Shown: one piece after another, positions 32,530 to 45,077 of the stretch
Numbering within the stretch: the first letter of the stretch is position 1
Layout: every line of letters starts with the position of its first letter
Assembly: GCA_025201765.1 (NCBI GenBank)
Contig: MU623370.1
Coordinates: 1 to 64,000, forward strand
DNA: 64,000 bases
Source of the DNA: Daldinia sp. FL1419
Taxonomy: Eukaryota; Ascomycota; Sordariomycetes; Xylariales; Hypoxylaceae
Direction: 5' to 3'
Translations under genes and position numbers: made by a program
The notes under the pieces: model-generated
The model's input: the letters and a program-made list of their open reading frames with translations, nothing else
Databases searched by the model: none
What the model was told of the DNA's origin: nothing

Positions 32530-34239
32530 ATGTTCTCTCAAGTAAGTCGCACATTCATTTGAATTCTCATATAATATTTCGATTTTGGATAAGATCTTCC
32601 ATATCGACGGCTTCCATACTTGTCTTGGGCCTCATTTATTATAGTCGTCGTATTCATCTACTTACCTTTTATATATATATATATATGTATATATTTGCAT
32701 CACTACTTTGCGCCTCAGATGAAAACCGCGCTTGTTAATATATCAAACTTATATATGGACTATTTTAACCTATTTAATAGAAAAAACCATACTCGGCTGT
32801 CACTGTGACCGTCGAGCGCCTCACTAGCGAACAGTACGAAGAAGATGATCTTAGCGGGATTCCCGACTTGGTCGAAGTTATCAAACTTCAAGCATCTGGC
32901 CCCGCGGAAGCTGCCCGCGCCCTTAGGAAAAAGCTCAAGTACGGCAGTGTCCACAGGCAACTTAGATCTCTCGTGCTTCTGGATGGCTTAATTCAGAATG
33001 CTGGCCCGCGTTTTCAGCGTACATTTATAGACGAGCCTTTGCTCGAGCGCTTGCGTGTTTGTGGAACTTCAGACTTGTCAGATCCTGATGTCAAGAAGAA
33101 ATGTTCTGAGTTGTTCCGGGGCTGGGCTGCCGAATATAAAAATACCCCAGGTCTTGAAAGAATTGCTATGTTATATAAGGTATTAAGAACCCTCCATAGA
33201 CTTGAGGATCTGAAAATTAATTATGATAGGAACTTCCGCGGCGTAAACAAGTCGTCACTCAAGCAAAATCTAAGGTCTTGCGGGAAACAGAACAGGACCC
33301 TTTCCGCGACTCTGAGGACGAAGCTGAACAAACCCCTGTCTCACCAACATCCCCATCCCAAGCTTCATCCTCGCGCCAGCCCGTTACTTACCCTCAGCCT
33401 TCCCAAACTGTACAGTCCTTTAGTCATGTCAAATCGCAATCCGGCTCCGGTTCTAGTTCCTTTTTCTCTGGCTCCTCCAAGGACAAGGATAAGAAGAAAA
33501 AGGAAAAGGAAAGAAGTAAGAGGAAGCACAAGCCTTTTAACCTCGAAGCGGAAAAGGACGCCATGAAAGTTGCGATCGCCGAATCCTCTATTGCAGCCAC
33601 AAATTTGACCAATGCACTCCAAAGCATAAATCGAGAACGCGAAAGGATCTCAGAGAATACCGCAGCCGTGGAGCGGTTTGAGACTTGTAAGAAGCTTCGA
33701 AGAAAAATCTTACGCTATGTATGTCTTAACCCAGTGTCGTATGGGGACATTTACTTACTCTAATAGATCCATCACGTCGAAGATGAACAGTGGCTTGGCG
33801 GTCTTCTCCACGCCAACGATGAGCTTGTAGTTGCACTCATGACCTACGAGCAATTAGACCGCTCTATTGATGCCGATAGTGATTCAGAGGACGAACTTGC
33901 AGAACAGGCACATCTCTATAGGAGTAAGCGATTCTTACCGTAAAGGTCATTTATATTTAATATTAACCAATGATAGTGGCAACAGAGAAACACAAGCAAG
34001 CCATGTCGCCGACAAGCCCGTCTAGCCCTGTGTCAGACATGGCTCAACTCAGTATTAACACAAGCCCTCCCCCTAGACCGATGCCCCCACCGCGGCCATC
34101 TGCTGCATCCAAACCAGTGATAGCCCATCGCCAGCCTTCCCCTCCGGATTCGGAAGAAGACGACGAAGATGAAAACGATCCCTTCGCTGATAGAAACGCA
34201 GTGACACCAAAGGTGGAGGGGGACGAGCCTAAGTGGTAG
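32530..34239 (+). CDS. LSB5: VHS-GAT domain protein, LSB5-like
   Basis: Five exons (32530-32541, 32781-33179, 33230-33718, 33767-33923, 33977-34239) give 439 residues. The first exon encodes only MFSQ and is followed by a 239-nt intron; joining gives MFSQKKPYSAVTVTVERLT, which matches the start of this fungal family as I recall it. Residues about 15-150 form a VHS domain (LSGIPDLVEVIKLQ..., ARALRKKLKYG, LVLLDGLIQNAGPRFQ). Next come LPRRKQVVTQAKSKVLRETEQDPF and a Ser/Pro linker with a Lys-rich patch. A GAT-like helical region lies in exons 3-4 (VAIAESSIAATNLTNALQSINRERERI...; NDELVVALMTYEQLDRSI). The tail is Pro-rich (PPPRPMPPPRP), suited to SH3 binding, and ends with an acidic DPFADRN motif. 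Yeast Lsb5 links actin-patch proteins and ubiquitin to endocytosis; the same role here is inferred from domain order. Confidence 0.92.
32542..32780 (+). other. Long first intron of LSB5-like gene with (AT)n
   Basis: This 239-nt intron has a perfect GTAAGT donor and a TTTAATAG acceptor. It contains an AT dinucleotide run at about 32671-32693. It follows a coding exon of only 12 nt, so the start codon is separated from nearly all of the coding sequence. Confidence 0.85.
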
Positions 34240-37200
34240 ATCCTCCTGGGATTGTTCCTTGCTCTCTACGTAGAATGATACGGTAGATTCCTACGAAGGG
34301 TTTCATAATGTATGGGTCAATTGCAAGATACCTTTTCCGAGCCAAAGGCTGACTCTATCCGTTAGCTTTTATCTTTAATCTTTAGTATACCTAGAGTATC
34401 AAGACTTCTATCGCTTTTTATCAATGAATATGTAGCAAATTGTAGCCAATTAGGAGAAACCGATGAATAGTCCATCTGATAGGAGAATGCCTAAAGCTTG
34501 TCTTCATACCCATTTTACTTTTCCTTATATTAAGCTCCTGTCATTCACTATGCGTCAGCGAGAGAGATATTTTTATCTATACCTTTATCGATCATCATGT
34601 TGCAGATCGTCCTGTGGCTAAAACAAGATGATCATATATATTCCATTCTAGAAGATTTTCCTCTACGTAGGTAGGTAGCCATGCTAAAGGACAGCAAATT
34701 TCAGCTCCACTGATCTTAACCCCTTACCCCTTTTCGTCTTTATATTCCCACTTGCCATTCTTCCAGGCGTGATATTCTACAATGCAACGCCATAGAAGAA
34801 GGACTACCCAAATCCAATACTTAAAATTCCTTCGCGCTCGTCGTAGCCTATCAGCATGTTCATGCATGTCAGACCTGATGTCCGCTCGGATATTATCAAC
34901 AGTGTACGTCTAAGTCGAGGCCGTTCTATCATATATATCCAAAGCATATGCTACCTTTTACCGCGCCGGATTCGCCTCGTGACGAATAATGCTCGTGCGA
35001 ATATTTTTAACGCTTATTACTAAGGCCATTACAGCCTGCATCGTAGGCCTTGCTTCCTCTTTACCAAGCCTCAGTCGGGGGTAGTACATAGTCACAGGGA
35101 CTTAACTAATTCAAATACATAATACTGCTATACTTGTCTATACGAAGCGCGCCAAGTGTCCACATGACTTTTGAAGAGGATCCAGACATCCCCTATAGTC
35201 TCGTGCTTCGAAATCTAAGTCTATTTACCACTAGCCTGGCTTCCTATGTTCTATATGTAGATGACCCATCAAGAAACTAGTACTCAGGTAGGTAGCTATA
35301 CTTTACACACGCACGCGACCGCTGTCAAGTAACGACCTCCAGACTACCTACCAAAGTATACGGCGCGGATGTCTACTAACCGGCCTCTGCGAACCAGTAC
35401 TCCCAGCAACATCCCAGATGCCCTTTGCCGTGCTAACGAACCGTATCTCGTCACTACTACATCTCTTGGTCACTACCAGCCACATCGCCTCCCACCCCCT
35501 CGGGAATCTGACAACACGCATGCCCAAACAAACTCCCACTAACCGCGACCGCGAATCGCTAATCTAAGATCGCTACGGCAATCCACAGATCCCGAGGAGT
35601 TGGATTGAGTAAGGTGTAGCGCGCATACACGCGGAAGAAGCTCCTGTGGATAACTCACCTCCGGTCCTACTGACCTAGCCCTTCTTGGCCTATGTAGGTA
35701 TCTACGCCTGCTTCGATCCGTAGTTACCAGAACGGTAGGTAATGTAGAACGACTTAAGGCTGGAGCCTGCGCGCGAGAACCATAACCTATGACGCAGCGG
35801 GCTATCTCCCAGGGAATACACTACCGGCCCAGGGTCCGCTTTTCCTTTTATTTCCCCTTCCTATTCCCAGCGCCCAGCAGAGCGCCCTATCTCCCCAACC
35901 CTGGAATACGAGGCAGTAGACAACAGCGCGGGAGCGAAACTAAGGGGGGCTAGCGAAACCTTAGCAGGGTAAGCTGGCGCGGAATAGAAGGGGAAAAAAA
36001 AAAAAGACTTGCTGCTGACCCTCCTCTTGGGAAATAGGTAGGTAGGTAACTATGGCGTCAATGTTGCCGGATTTCGCTATTCAGGTCTCCCTCCTCGAGC
36101 CTTGCTGTTCCCATCCGCGGCTGCGTCTGCCAAGGACACCAGCGAGAAGGAAAACTGGTATCGGTACCTAGGTAGTCAAGGGCAGGCTAGCGCCCGATAA
36201 ATCGGATACTATGGTATCATGGTGAAGCATGTACCGGTAAGTCGTCCAGCCGAAGTTTTGCTAGCTTATCTTTATTTCAATTTTAAATTAGTTTCTTTTT
36301 TTCTCCCTGGCTAGACTAAATGGTATGGATGGATGGATGGGTAACGAGTCGCCGTGGTGGGATAGGACGGAGTAATTTAGTTAGTCTAGCCTTGTCAAAG
36401 GAAAACTGTATCTTAGGTATGTACTCTAACTTAGAGAGCCTTTTTTTTCCAATCCAGTGTGCCGGAGCACACTACAGCCGTCCCTTGGGAGGGAGGGAAG
36501 GGGACGTGGTCATCGCGTAATGATGTACGTGTAGTTAGCTGACGGCGGCACGTGTAGCCCACGGCTCTAGAGCTAAGATTTAGGTGGTGCCGAAACGGTC
36601 TCCGCGAGGCTGGGAGAGAAGTCGACAAGCCCCAAAAAGGGCCAGAGTCAAAATGCTCGAGGTACCGAGGCCTCCCTCTTGCTAGTCCAGACTCTCTTCT
36701 TCCCAGGGTTTCGGTTCGTGCTAGTCCCTCTGCTCTAATGCGGCTCAAAACTCTGTCTGACGTTGAGGTAGGGTGGATAGTCCGCGCTGGCCTAGAATTA
36801 AAAAAAGTAAATTCGATAAATTCGAATATATTATTTTATTTTTATTGGAGGCGAAAAATCATAGAATATTATCCATTTTTCCTACTCGGATAGGAGATAT
36901 TTAGAGTTTTCGTGATCGCCATGCCCATGGGGTTCACTTCACCCACGACGGATAACCATAATTGCTTCCAAAGTGCAATACCTTGCGGAGAGAATAATCC
37001 GCGGTACCCAATAGATAACCTAGACGTTTATGGGCTGGCTCCGATCAAATACAATGGGGAATTTTGCTCTTCTTTACTTAGAAACACCTATGTGACTTAG
37101 TATCTCGTGCTTCGCACACGGGATCATCACGCTACGTTGGACGAAAGAATTGATAATGTAGTCGATTCCGTTGGCCCGGAACGGGATCTCTCAGCTGCTC

Positions 37201-38000
37201 GAAGGCAGCTATTGAAATGCGCAACCGAAAGACGCTCCTCGCTGGCACTTGTCAGACCGACGTTACATGGCTTCCCCTTACCGGCAGGCTCCGCGAGCCC
37301 TCAGGTAACGCGTTGTCGGGGCCGGTGTTGTACCATAGGGCTCACCGGCGCCGTAACGGTTATAGGCCGCACCGCAAGGCCAGCATCAGGTCACCAGGGA
37401 TCCAGGTCGGGTCTCGCGGGCAGCTAGCTACGTACGGGTTGGGAGCGATCGGCGACTTCGAAGGGGGGAAGGGGAGGATCTGGTCCTTTGCCGATTTTTC
37501 CCTCCCATCTGACATCCGATGTACTAACCGCCAGGGCCCCCGTACGTAGCGGCTCTTTCGTGACGCTACCCATAAGCCTCGGAGGCTACGTTACGTAGCA
37601 GGGGGGGTTGGGTAGTGGTGATTTACATAGTAACTAAGTTGTAGGGGAAAAAAAAGGGGGGGGACTAGGAAAATTCTCCTTTCATCGTTGTTGCAGAAAA
37701 TGGGAATTGTGGAGGTTTTGAGGGAATCCGTCTGTCAGAATTTTTTCCTTTGAGAGATGATGACGACTTTTGGCACCCGCGAAATTATCTGGTGCGCTCC
37801 ACTTTCAAGGAACTAGCCACCATATGTACTGTATATCCATCCATCCTTACATATAGTGTAGACTTACATATAAACAAGACGGATAGACATATGCTGCCAC
37901 TACACTACGTACGGTAGTATATTTACGAGATCTGAGCTAGAGCTTTTAGAAAGTCCCGACGTCTCGGCCCCACGTGGTTAGAGAAAGGTAAAACAGGACG
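34240..38000. other. Gene desert, part 1
   Basis: No supportable gene. TAGGTAGG/CCTACCTA words occur at about 34667, 35284 and 36030. An ATGG tetranucleotide repeat lies at 36325-36340. A GC-richer patch at about 37100-37560 has overlapping open frames in two frames with no recognisable protein. Short G runs occur near 37600-37670. I see no transposase, reverse transcriptase or tRNA signature. Confidence 0.5.
36325..36340. repeat. ATGG tetranucleotide repeat
   Basis: Four tandem copies of ATGG within non-coding sequence; a simple microsatellite. Confidence 0.85.
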
Positions 38001-38499
38001 CGATCCACGCCGCTGGAAGTTCTCTCCGGCTCTTGGTAGTTTCGCGTCAGGACTCAGGAGTGCCCGATACATCAAGATTTTCCCTGAAATATGGAATCGT
38101 TCATCCGCAGGGTGTATGTATGCTGGTATATACTGGTAGCATGTTCACGTTCGTATGTGTGCGTGTAGGTGTAACTATATACATACATACTAGACATGTG
38201 ATATCCGCTTCATGCCTACCTAGAGGTATGTTTGTTAGAAATTGACGTACAGCACATCTAGCACGCGGTAGGGAGACGAGGCAAACTTATTTGCTTTCAT
38301 CCTACCCCCCTCCTCGGCTACATGGGACGCGTAACGTGAGCAACTACTCGAAAAGTCAAAAGGGAGGTCTTCAGATTCCATATTTGCCTTCTATTTTCTC
38401 CATTTGTTTTCCCTTTCGCCTGAATTGACTCGTAATATCGTAATCTTTATTTCCCCAATCTCTTTCATATCACATGTATCGTGTGACTCCTACTTGCAG

Positions 38500-38516
38500 T
38501 TTTTTTTTTTTTTTTT
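38500..38516. repeat. Poly-T run
   Basis: Seventeen consecutive T residues in non-coding sequence. The length may vary between isolates and is prone to sequencing error. Confidence 0.85.
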
Positions 38517-38859
38517 GCCTTCATCTTGTTGTTTTCCCTCGCGTGGACATCTTTTCGGCGTTATTTAATAGTTAACTAACCTTAGTTATTATAACAGGGA
38601 GAAAGAAAAAAAGGCGCTATCCCAATTGGAGTAAACCGAAATTGGATTAACTTCTCGGTCTCTTTCTGGAGTCGAAAAATCATGTGCCAGGCTAGTAACC
38701 TTTATGTAAGCAGAAGCTTTTACCTTAAAGCCCCCCCCCATGTTTCCGAGCTTGTGATTGATGCTTCTAAACTCCGCCATCCTAGCCCCGTTCACGTGAA
38801 TTAAGCTATTCCAAACCCAGTCTTTAACCAAATTCCACTAAAAGTCCAAGCTTCTTTGC

Positions 38860-38876
38860 CCACACACACACACACA
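38860..38876. repeat. CA dinucleotide repeat
   Basis: A simple CA/TG microsatellite of about eight units. Confidence 0.85.
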
Positions 38877-39330
38877 TCCATCCGTACCCATGCTAGCCTT
38901 ATAGGATGTTACAGGATGTACACTCGTACCAACAACCTGAACACTTGTAGAAGCGCTAGAAGTCTTCTAGAAGACAGTGGGGCCGCTCTCCGCAGTGGCG
39001 AATCACTTGGCGGCTAAATCAAAGTATCGGTTGGCCAGACCCGGTCGGCCGCCAGAGCCCGTCCGAAAATCCTCAATTGAGCCGAATGGGTGCCGAAGCG
39101 GAATCGCAAAGAAAGAAAAGGACCGATGGAATATAAAGGTAGAAATTTGAGTACATGGGTTTATGGGCAGTGGGCGCGGTATACGGTCTTCCCTAGCGCC
39201 GGGAGATGGGCAAAGATAAAACACGGATGAATTTAAAAAGGCGACTTTTTAGGGTCTCTTGACATCTCCGGTTTTGTACATGATCGAAGGGGAAACAAGG
39301 GAAGATCGATATTATCTGTTATATGTCTTA

Positions 39331-39363
39331 TCATCATTATCATCATTATCATTATCATTATCA
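39331..39363. repeat. TCA/TTA-rich trinucleotide microsatellite
   Basis: Interleaved TCATCAT and TATCAT units over about 33 bases, in non-coding sequence. Confidence 0.8.
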
Positions 39364-41405
39364 CTATTTCAAATAGTGCGTCTCAGAATTAATCCACGAG
39401 TACGGATCCATATGAGAAGTATGAACCAGATACACACGTACATCATCCATGCGCAAGGGGAAAAGAATAGATAGTATTAATAAGAGAAAAGAAATACCCA
39501 AGAATATTCTGTATAGATAAATGTCTAATTGTGGTTTAATAAGTCGCTATTAGACACGATATTCCTAGATTATTTCTAGATACTCAGTATTGCGTAGGCG
39601 TCCCCCTGTTAAGTCGTCACAAGCTACGGTTGACAACGCATTGATGCATAGACTTGGTAAGGTAAATTCAAGTCAGCGGGCCTCTCCAAAGGCGTATAGA
39701 TACCTGTTTAGGTTGTTTAGTTGGTTTAGGTGGTTTAGGTGGCCTAGCCTTGCCCGCAACGACGCCTTGGATGACTCGACTGCACTTCGTATTAACGCCA
39801 ATCCCCTGGTTTTTGGTCCTAGTTGAATCTATCCCTCTGCGCGCATCTGCCATGGCGCCGCGCTACTGTATATCCATCATGTACTATGTATGTACGGCAA
39901 TGGTTTTACCCTGTAGATTGTTCCTCTTCTTTAACTAGTATGCTGCTGCTCTCTGCCTTGCCTAGAAGCCTGGCCTGTCACGAGATATTCTCCGATCAAC
40001 GTCCCCTACCTATAAGCTACGTGCATACATAAAATTTCATCATTTCTACTACTCTACCTACTTACCCGGCTATGTATGTATATCATTAGGCAACCCTGAA
40101 CAACGCCACAATTTCAATGACTGGCATATGCTAGACGGGAAAGCTTTGCACCAAGCAAAGCGGGACCTAGGAGATATAGCGCCCAGTAATATAATTTTTT
40201 TTTTCTTAACGTGTGGGGGGGAAGGAAGAGGAGGAGAATGAGAAAGAGGGGTGAGAGCTTGTATGTAGGCTTGTAGCGCCGATGAGACGTTTTTCGCTGA
40301 ATAGCTGGTGGATGAGGCTTGTCACTTCGTTTCACTCTTGCAAAAGCTAAGAGGCGATACTGGATCAGAGTGAGGTCCGGGCGGAGGAAGCCCCGGAAAC
40401 CGTTCAGTCTTGGTGAAGCTATTGTCGTATTGTTGTTTATTATTCCTTATTTTGTTAAGATAAAAAAAACACAACCAAAGTTTAGACTGCATAATCGAGT
40501 CGAAGAAATGGAAGCTAAGCTAGTCACGATCTCCAGGTAGCTGTATCAGTGGTGCAGCAGTGAGCATCTGATACCAGGCGCGCGGGGAGGCGCCGTTACT
40601 TTGATGCAGGCAGGAAAAGTCGGTGAGGAGTAGTTCTCGAGAGCTGATTTGCGCGCGGCGACGAACGTCTAGAAGGGTGTGGTAGGCCAACTCATCGTGC
40701 TGGCAACCACCCCATCGATAAACAGTCGATAAGCCCTATCGAAACCCTATCGTCAGTGAAGGTGTCATGCATGAAAGTGGGCTTATTTTGGTTGCTGTCG
40801 TCGTCGTCCTGAAAATGTCTAAGACCAAGACATGCACCGTGCATCACACACATACACATACGCATACACATACACATAGGTACACATTACAGCTCCTCCT
40901 ATGACACATCGTCCTATACCCTTTTTACCTAAGTTGAAGCTCTATCCGTCCGGTAATGGCAATAACTACACGTAGATGAGTTACTGGCTGTAGATTTGTA
41001 CCTAACGAATGGAAGGGAGGGAGGCAGGGAGGGGTGAAATGGACAACAACTCTCAATCACGGAGAAGACTTATGACCTCTTTTTTGAACCAATGATAAAA
41101 TTCGAACACTCTATAAAAAATAAAAATAAAAGTTGAAAGAAAATTAGCAATAAACGTATTTTATATGTAGTTATATCAATTTATCGATTTTTATATTTGC
41201 GATATATTAAAAAGCCACGCTCAGATTACAAGAACAACGGGTAGTGGATTGAATACCAGGTAAGGTATGATTAAATATAGACAAGACAGGAAGAGCTTGT
41301 AACCAGCTCTTTTCTTGATTTTCCACCAAATAGAGTTGCGTTTGTCAAGAGCCAAAAGGCTCACATTCGCTTACCGCCCGCGCGGGGTGCATCCTATTGG
41401 CATCC

Positions 41406-41435
41406 GATATTGAGCTCGATATTGAGCTCGATATT
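41406..41435. repeat. 12-bp tandem repeat GATATTGAGCTC, 2.5 copies
   Basis: Two exact copies plus a half copy. The unit contains the palindrome GAGCTC. Confidence 0.85.
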
Positions 41436-43767
41436 ATCGATGAACCTGCAACTTGACGATATCCGCCCGACAGAATGCCTACCTACTGTTGCTGCCGCTG
41501 CTGCTGCGGCATGCGATACTATACTGCAGTGCTACATATATCTGTACGTTGATTATGTAGGTCAACTACATGCTACAAACCCATTGCCTACAGTAAATGC
41601 ACTGGACATGGCATTCTATCGGACTTAGTCAACCTTCTACATATCTAGTATGTAGGTGGTTATCTAGGTTAAGCCTACTAAAGCCTGGCTCCCTCTACCC
41701 TAGACGACCAGCCAAAAGGGGGGGGTATACTGACTGATCATGTATGCTGCCGTACACTACCTCATCCTGCCGATTATCGACAGCTTCATGCTTCTTTTTT
41801 TTTTTTCTTTTTCTTCGATATACAGAAAATACCCTAGCACATGGCTGTTCTGAAACACCCCCATTACCAGGAAACAAAAAAAAGTGTGACTTATTAGATG
41901 TAGTTACCTACCTTAGTTATGTTGAGAGAGTGAGTTCTACTTTGACAGCCAACTCACCGCCCTACCGTCCTATACCGCCAAGCGCGCGCGCTAGTTATTT
42001 TTTTCTATCCTACTTCCCATCAATGTAGAGGCCCGCTTCTAAGCTTGGTAGAGCTCATGTCCAATTACTCCATCGGTACAAGGTCATTCCTTGGTTTTAT
42101 ACGTAGTAGAGCAGTATGTAACAGCATATGTAGCTGCTGGAGGCGGGACAGGACAGGACAGGGCTTGCCTTGTAAAATGACAGCATGGACATGGTGGTAA
42201 TCCGCATGAACATCGTTAACGCCATAAATATTCCGGAGCTACAGATTCTGGTATAGGTCCTCTTGTCCTCTTAGCTTAGCTAGGTAAAGTAAGCAGAGTT
42301 AGCTACCGTATATAAATGGAGCAAAATAGAACTTGTCCTGCTTGTGTAGGAAGAGTGTTGGGCGGTCTAGGTGACCGCAAGCTGTTAGAGGTTTAGTTTC
42401 TGTTGGATCTAACATGCTGCGTATGTACGGCGGTCCCGCAAAGATCCCAAGTGACCGAAATCTACGAAGCTAAGCTGCCTACCAGGTAGGTTAGCTACCA
42501 AGCTTTTAGAAGCTTCCTGTCGCAAAGCCACCAAAAAGAAAAGAAAAAGAAATACTAGTTAATAAAAAAGAAAAAGCCAATAAAAAAAAGAAAAATAGAT
42601 AAAAATTCACCGATTATTCAGTCAGGTAGTGATGCAGTCCGTATCTCCAGTAACAAGCAGCCGACTAGACAGGGGAATATCCTCGCTGCGCATCCGAGAT
42701 GCAGTCCCAAGTAATCAGCCTACCTATCTGGGCACCTATCCACGTACGATACGCACTACCTTCTCGAGCTCTAGCCCTGCTAATCCCGACGAAACTCCAT
42801 ATTCGTCGTGGGCATTTTTGCTTACGATCTTGTACCAGCGCACACACAGCCTTACGCTTGTTGCTCTTGTGACTCTTTGAACATATGTCTAAGTGGAGAG
42901 TGACGAAGTTGGGGCTGTTTAGATTAGGTTTGTTTTGGTCTGGAGAGAGACGAAGGGACCCCCTCCGCAGAGCAGTTTTCCGTAAATGCTCGAAGAGTTC
43001 CCTAATGCGGGTATGGCGGTAGACAAGTTGGAAAAGCTCTGCGAGCGGGCGGGCGGCAGTCGATAATACCCATAGCCCATTATCCCATTATCCAAACCAA
43101 AAAATAAAAGAATAAAAAAATATCAAAAGTATCCATATCTATACCCATATCGATACCCATATTTGGGAACGAGGCAGTTCAGCGTTGATCCTCCACTTGT
43201 CGATCCAGGGTCCCCAACTGCAGGATGACCACCTCGCGCAGTGCGCTACGTACAGGTGAGGACATCATCTACATACCGGAGAAGTCAATCGCAAGCGACG
43301 ATGGGGCACAGCTGGAGATTGTCTGTCTGATGTCGTAGACCGTGTCGCAATCCACGCCGATTTGTCTTCGACCGGTCTGGCGAAAGGTGCTGTCTTTCTT
43401 TCCCGAGGCTGCTAGTTGCTTACTATTTGTTCATTGTGGTGTTATTCCGTGGTGATCATACATGTTCTACCTAGGTTATACTTGGGTAAGTTCGAGTTGT
43501 TGAGACAAAGAGATCCCCAGTTTTTACCTAGGTTGGAAGAGAAGAGACGAAAGAGGAGAAAAGGGAGGGGGTTTGAAAATTTACAGCACACGGATTACAA
43601 GAATCGGACGAATTAAAACGAATTACAGCAAGTAAACTAGTACACTACGATACCTAAGGTGTTGTACCTAAAGATACCTAAAAGTAAAAAAAATAATAAT
43701 AATAGATAGCGCCAGAGCGGATACAGCCGCAACCGTTATCACCCATATCATCCATCGGAATCACCTA

Positions 43768-43790
43768 ATCAGCACCTATCAGCACCTATC
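43768..43790. repeat. 10-bp tandem repeat ATCAGCACCT
   Basis: Two complete copies followed by a truncated third; the same kind of short slippage duplication seen elsewhere in the window. Confidence 0.8.
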
Positions 43791-44554
43791 ATCGTCCATA
43801 CAATCTATACATTACCTGGTACGCCTGTAGCACTTTCCAGGTAAAAACGATAGGTAACTCATTTTAAAGTGCTTAACAAAGAAAAGCTTCCCGTAAACTC
43901 TACCCATGGTTCTGAATCGTAGGGTAACGAATTCGTCCCTGATCGGGTAGATGGATTCTTGCCAACTTGCCCATCTCCACAGGTTTACATCAAAAGGGAA
44001 AAATAAAAATAAAAAATAAAAAAAATAATAAAATAATAAAATAAACCAATAACACTTGCCATACGTTGAACGTACCCTTCGGTTTCACATGTTGACCGTG
44101 CCACTATTTTCACTGCGTTCCGACAACATCAAGACTTCTCGAAGCTTTCTTAACAGTCACGTCATACGAATCCACTCTCATATCTACTTGATTGGACTTC
44201 ATACTACCTCGAACGTACGTTGATGGTTTACAAGGTTCACATTTTAATAGGCGAATTAACATTCAACGCAATTGGAAGACGAAGACGAGATGATGTTGGT
44301 GTTCGAGCACGTTTTATTATTTTTTATTTTGGTAGGCCTTGAAGATTTTACTATGTTTTTGTGGTCATGGCGCATGCTTCTTTTTTTTCCCCTTCCCTCC
44401 TTAGAGGTCAAGCCGGTCGTAGTTGGTTTGCTAGGTAGCTTCTCTCCAGCACCTTTTGAAATTTTTTGTAGCTAAGGTAGCAAACCTCCCTCTCTTTTCG
44501 CCGCGACGGACGTTACAATACAGCTCCCTTCTTTTCCTGCTTTTGGTTCATTCA

Positions 44555-44577
44555 TTCCTTCCTTCCTTCCTTCCTTC
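44555..44577. repeat. TTCC tetranucleotide repeat
   Basis: About five tandem TTCC units preceded by TTCATTCA, in non-coding sequence. Confidence 0.85.
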
Positions 44578-45077
44578 GTGAGGTCGCCCTCTAATTCTCC
44601 TTGAAATACACACTATGAGTAGTAGAAAGCAAATGTAGCCCTTCCGTTAGGGCAAAATCAAATGCGGACCGTGGTATCATCCGGGTAGCAACGCCGATTA
44701 GTGCCAAATAAACATGAAAACTAAAGGCGAGTGCCATAGACACGACGATAAGTCTCAAGCGGGCCGTAAAGCAGCCAGCCCATGCGCTGTAACGGTGAGG
44801 CCACACCGTGATTGGTCCGAGACCAACCCACTGGCTAGCCATGCAGTGTGTGATTATCGGCGATGGGACGCCTCGTGATTAAACAACATCATTAAACGCC
44901 GGTCCTCATGCAATGCAATCGGTATCGTAGAAAGCAACCACCTTCGCAATGCTTCGTAGAACAAGAAATAATCCAAGAAAATTAAAAAAGTACAAGGCAG
45001 CCTGTGATCTGCCATCGAGTGCATGCCAGCGACTCGATTGAGGGTATATTCTGTCGAGGTTCGTGGGATAGGGAAAA

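Larger units (their letters stand above)
38001..41300. other. Gene desert, part 2
   Basis: No supportable gene. The stretch holds a poly-T run (38500-38516), a CA repeat (38860-38876), a TCA/TTA-rich microsatellite (39331-39363), and TTTAGGTGG-type direct repeats near 39710-39740. It also has a T run near 40195 and CACATACACATACGCATACACATACACA near 40850. The simple sequences and weak frames suggest non-coding DNA. Confidence 0.5.
41301..45077. other. Gene desert, part 3
   Basis: No supportable gene. Contents include a 12-bp tandem repeat (41406-41435) and a GCT-rich stretch near 41486-41510. There are A-rich tracts at 42531-42607 and 43996-44043, a 10-bp tandem repeat at 43768-43790, and a TTCC tetranucleotide repeat at 44555-44577. 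The A-rich tracts could be decayed transposon tails, but no element body is recognisable. The last bases contain the 3' region of the minus-strand DUF3295 gene. Confidence 0.5.

Noticed and set aside
33180..33300. Apparent frameshift in the LSB5-like gene near 33243
   Set aside because: A 50-nt intron (33180-33229, donor GTATTA, acceptor GATAG) restores the frame and gives LYKELPRRKQVVTQAKSK, so no mutation is needed.
36912..37549. Several open frames in a GC-richer patch
   Set aside because: They lie in different frames, overlap, and lack splice signals linking them; the higher GC alone explains fewer stops.
43190..43260. tRNA-like sequence on the minus strand (GTAGCGCACTGCGCGAGG)
   Set aside because: It looks like an A-box/D-arm, but no anticodon arm or T arm folds around it.
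42531..44043. A-rich tracts (42531-42607, 43996-44043) as retroelement tails
   Set aside because: No reverse transcriptase fragment, target-site duplication or element body can be seen next to them.
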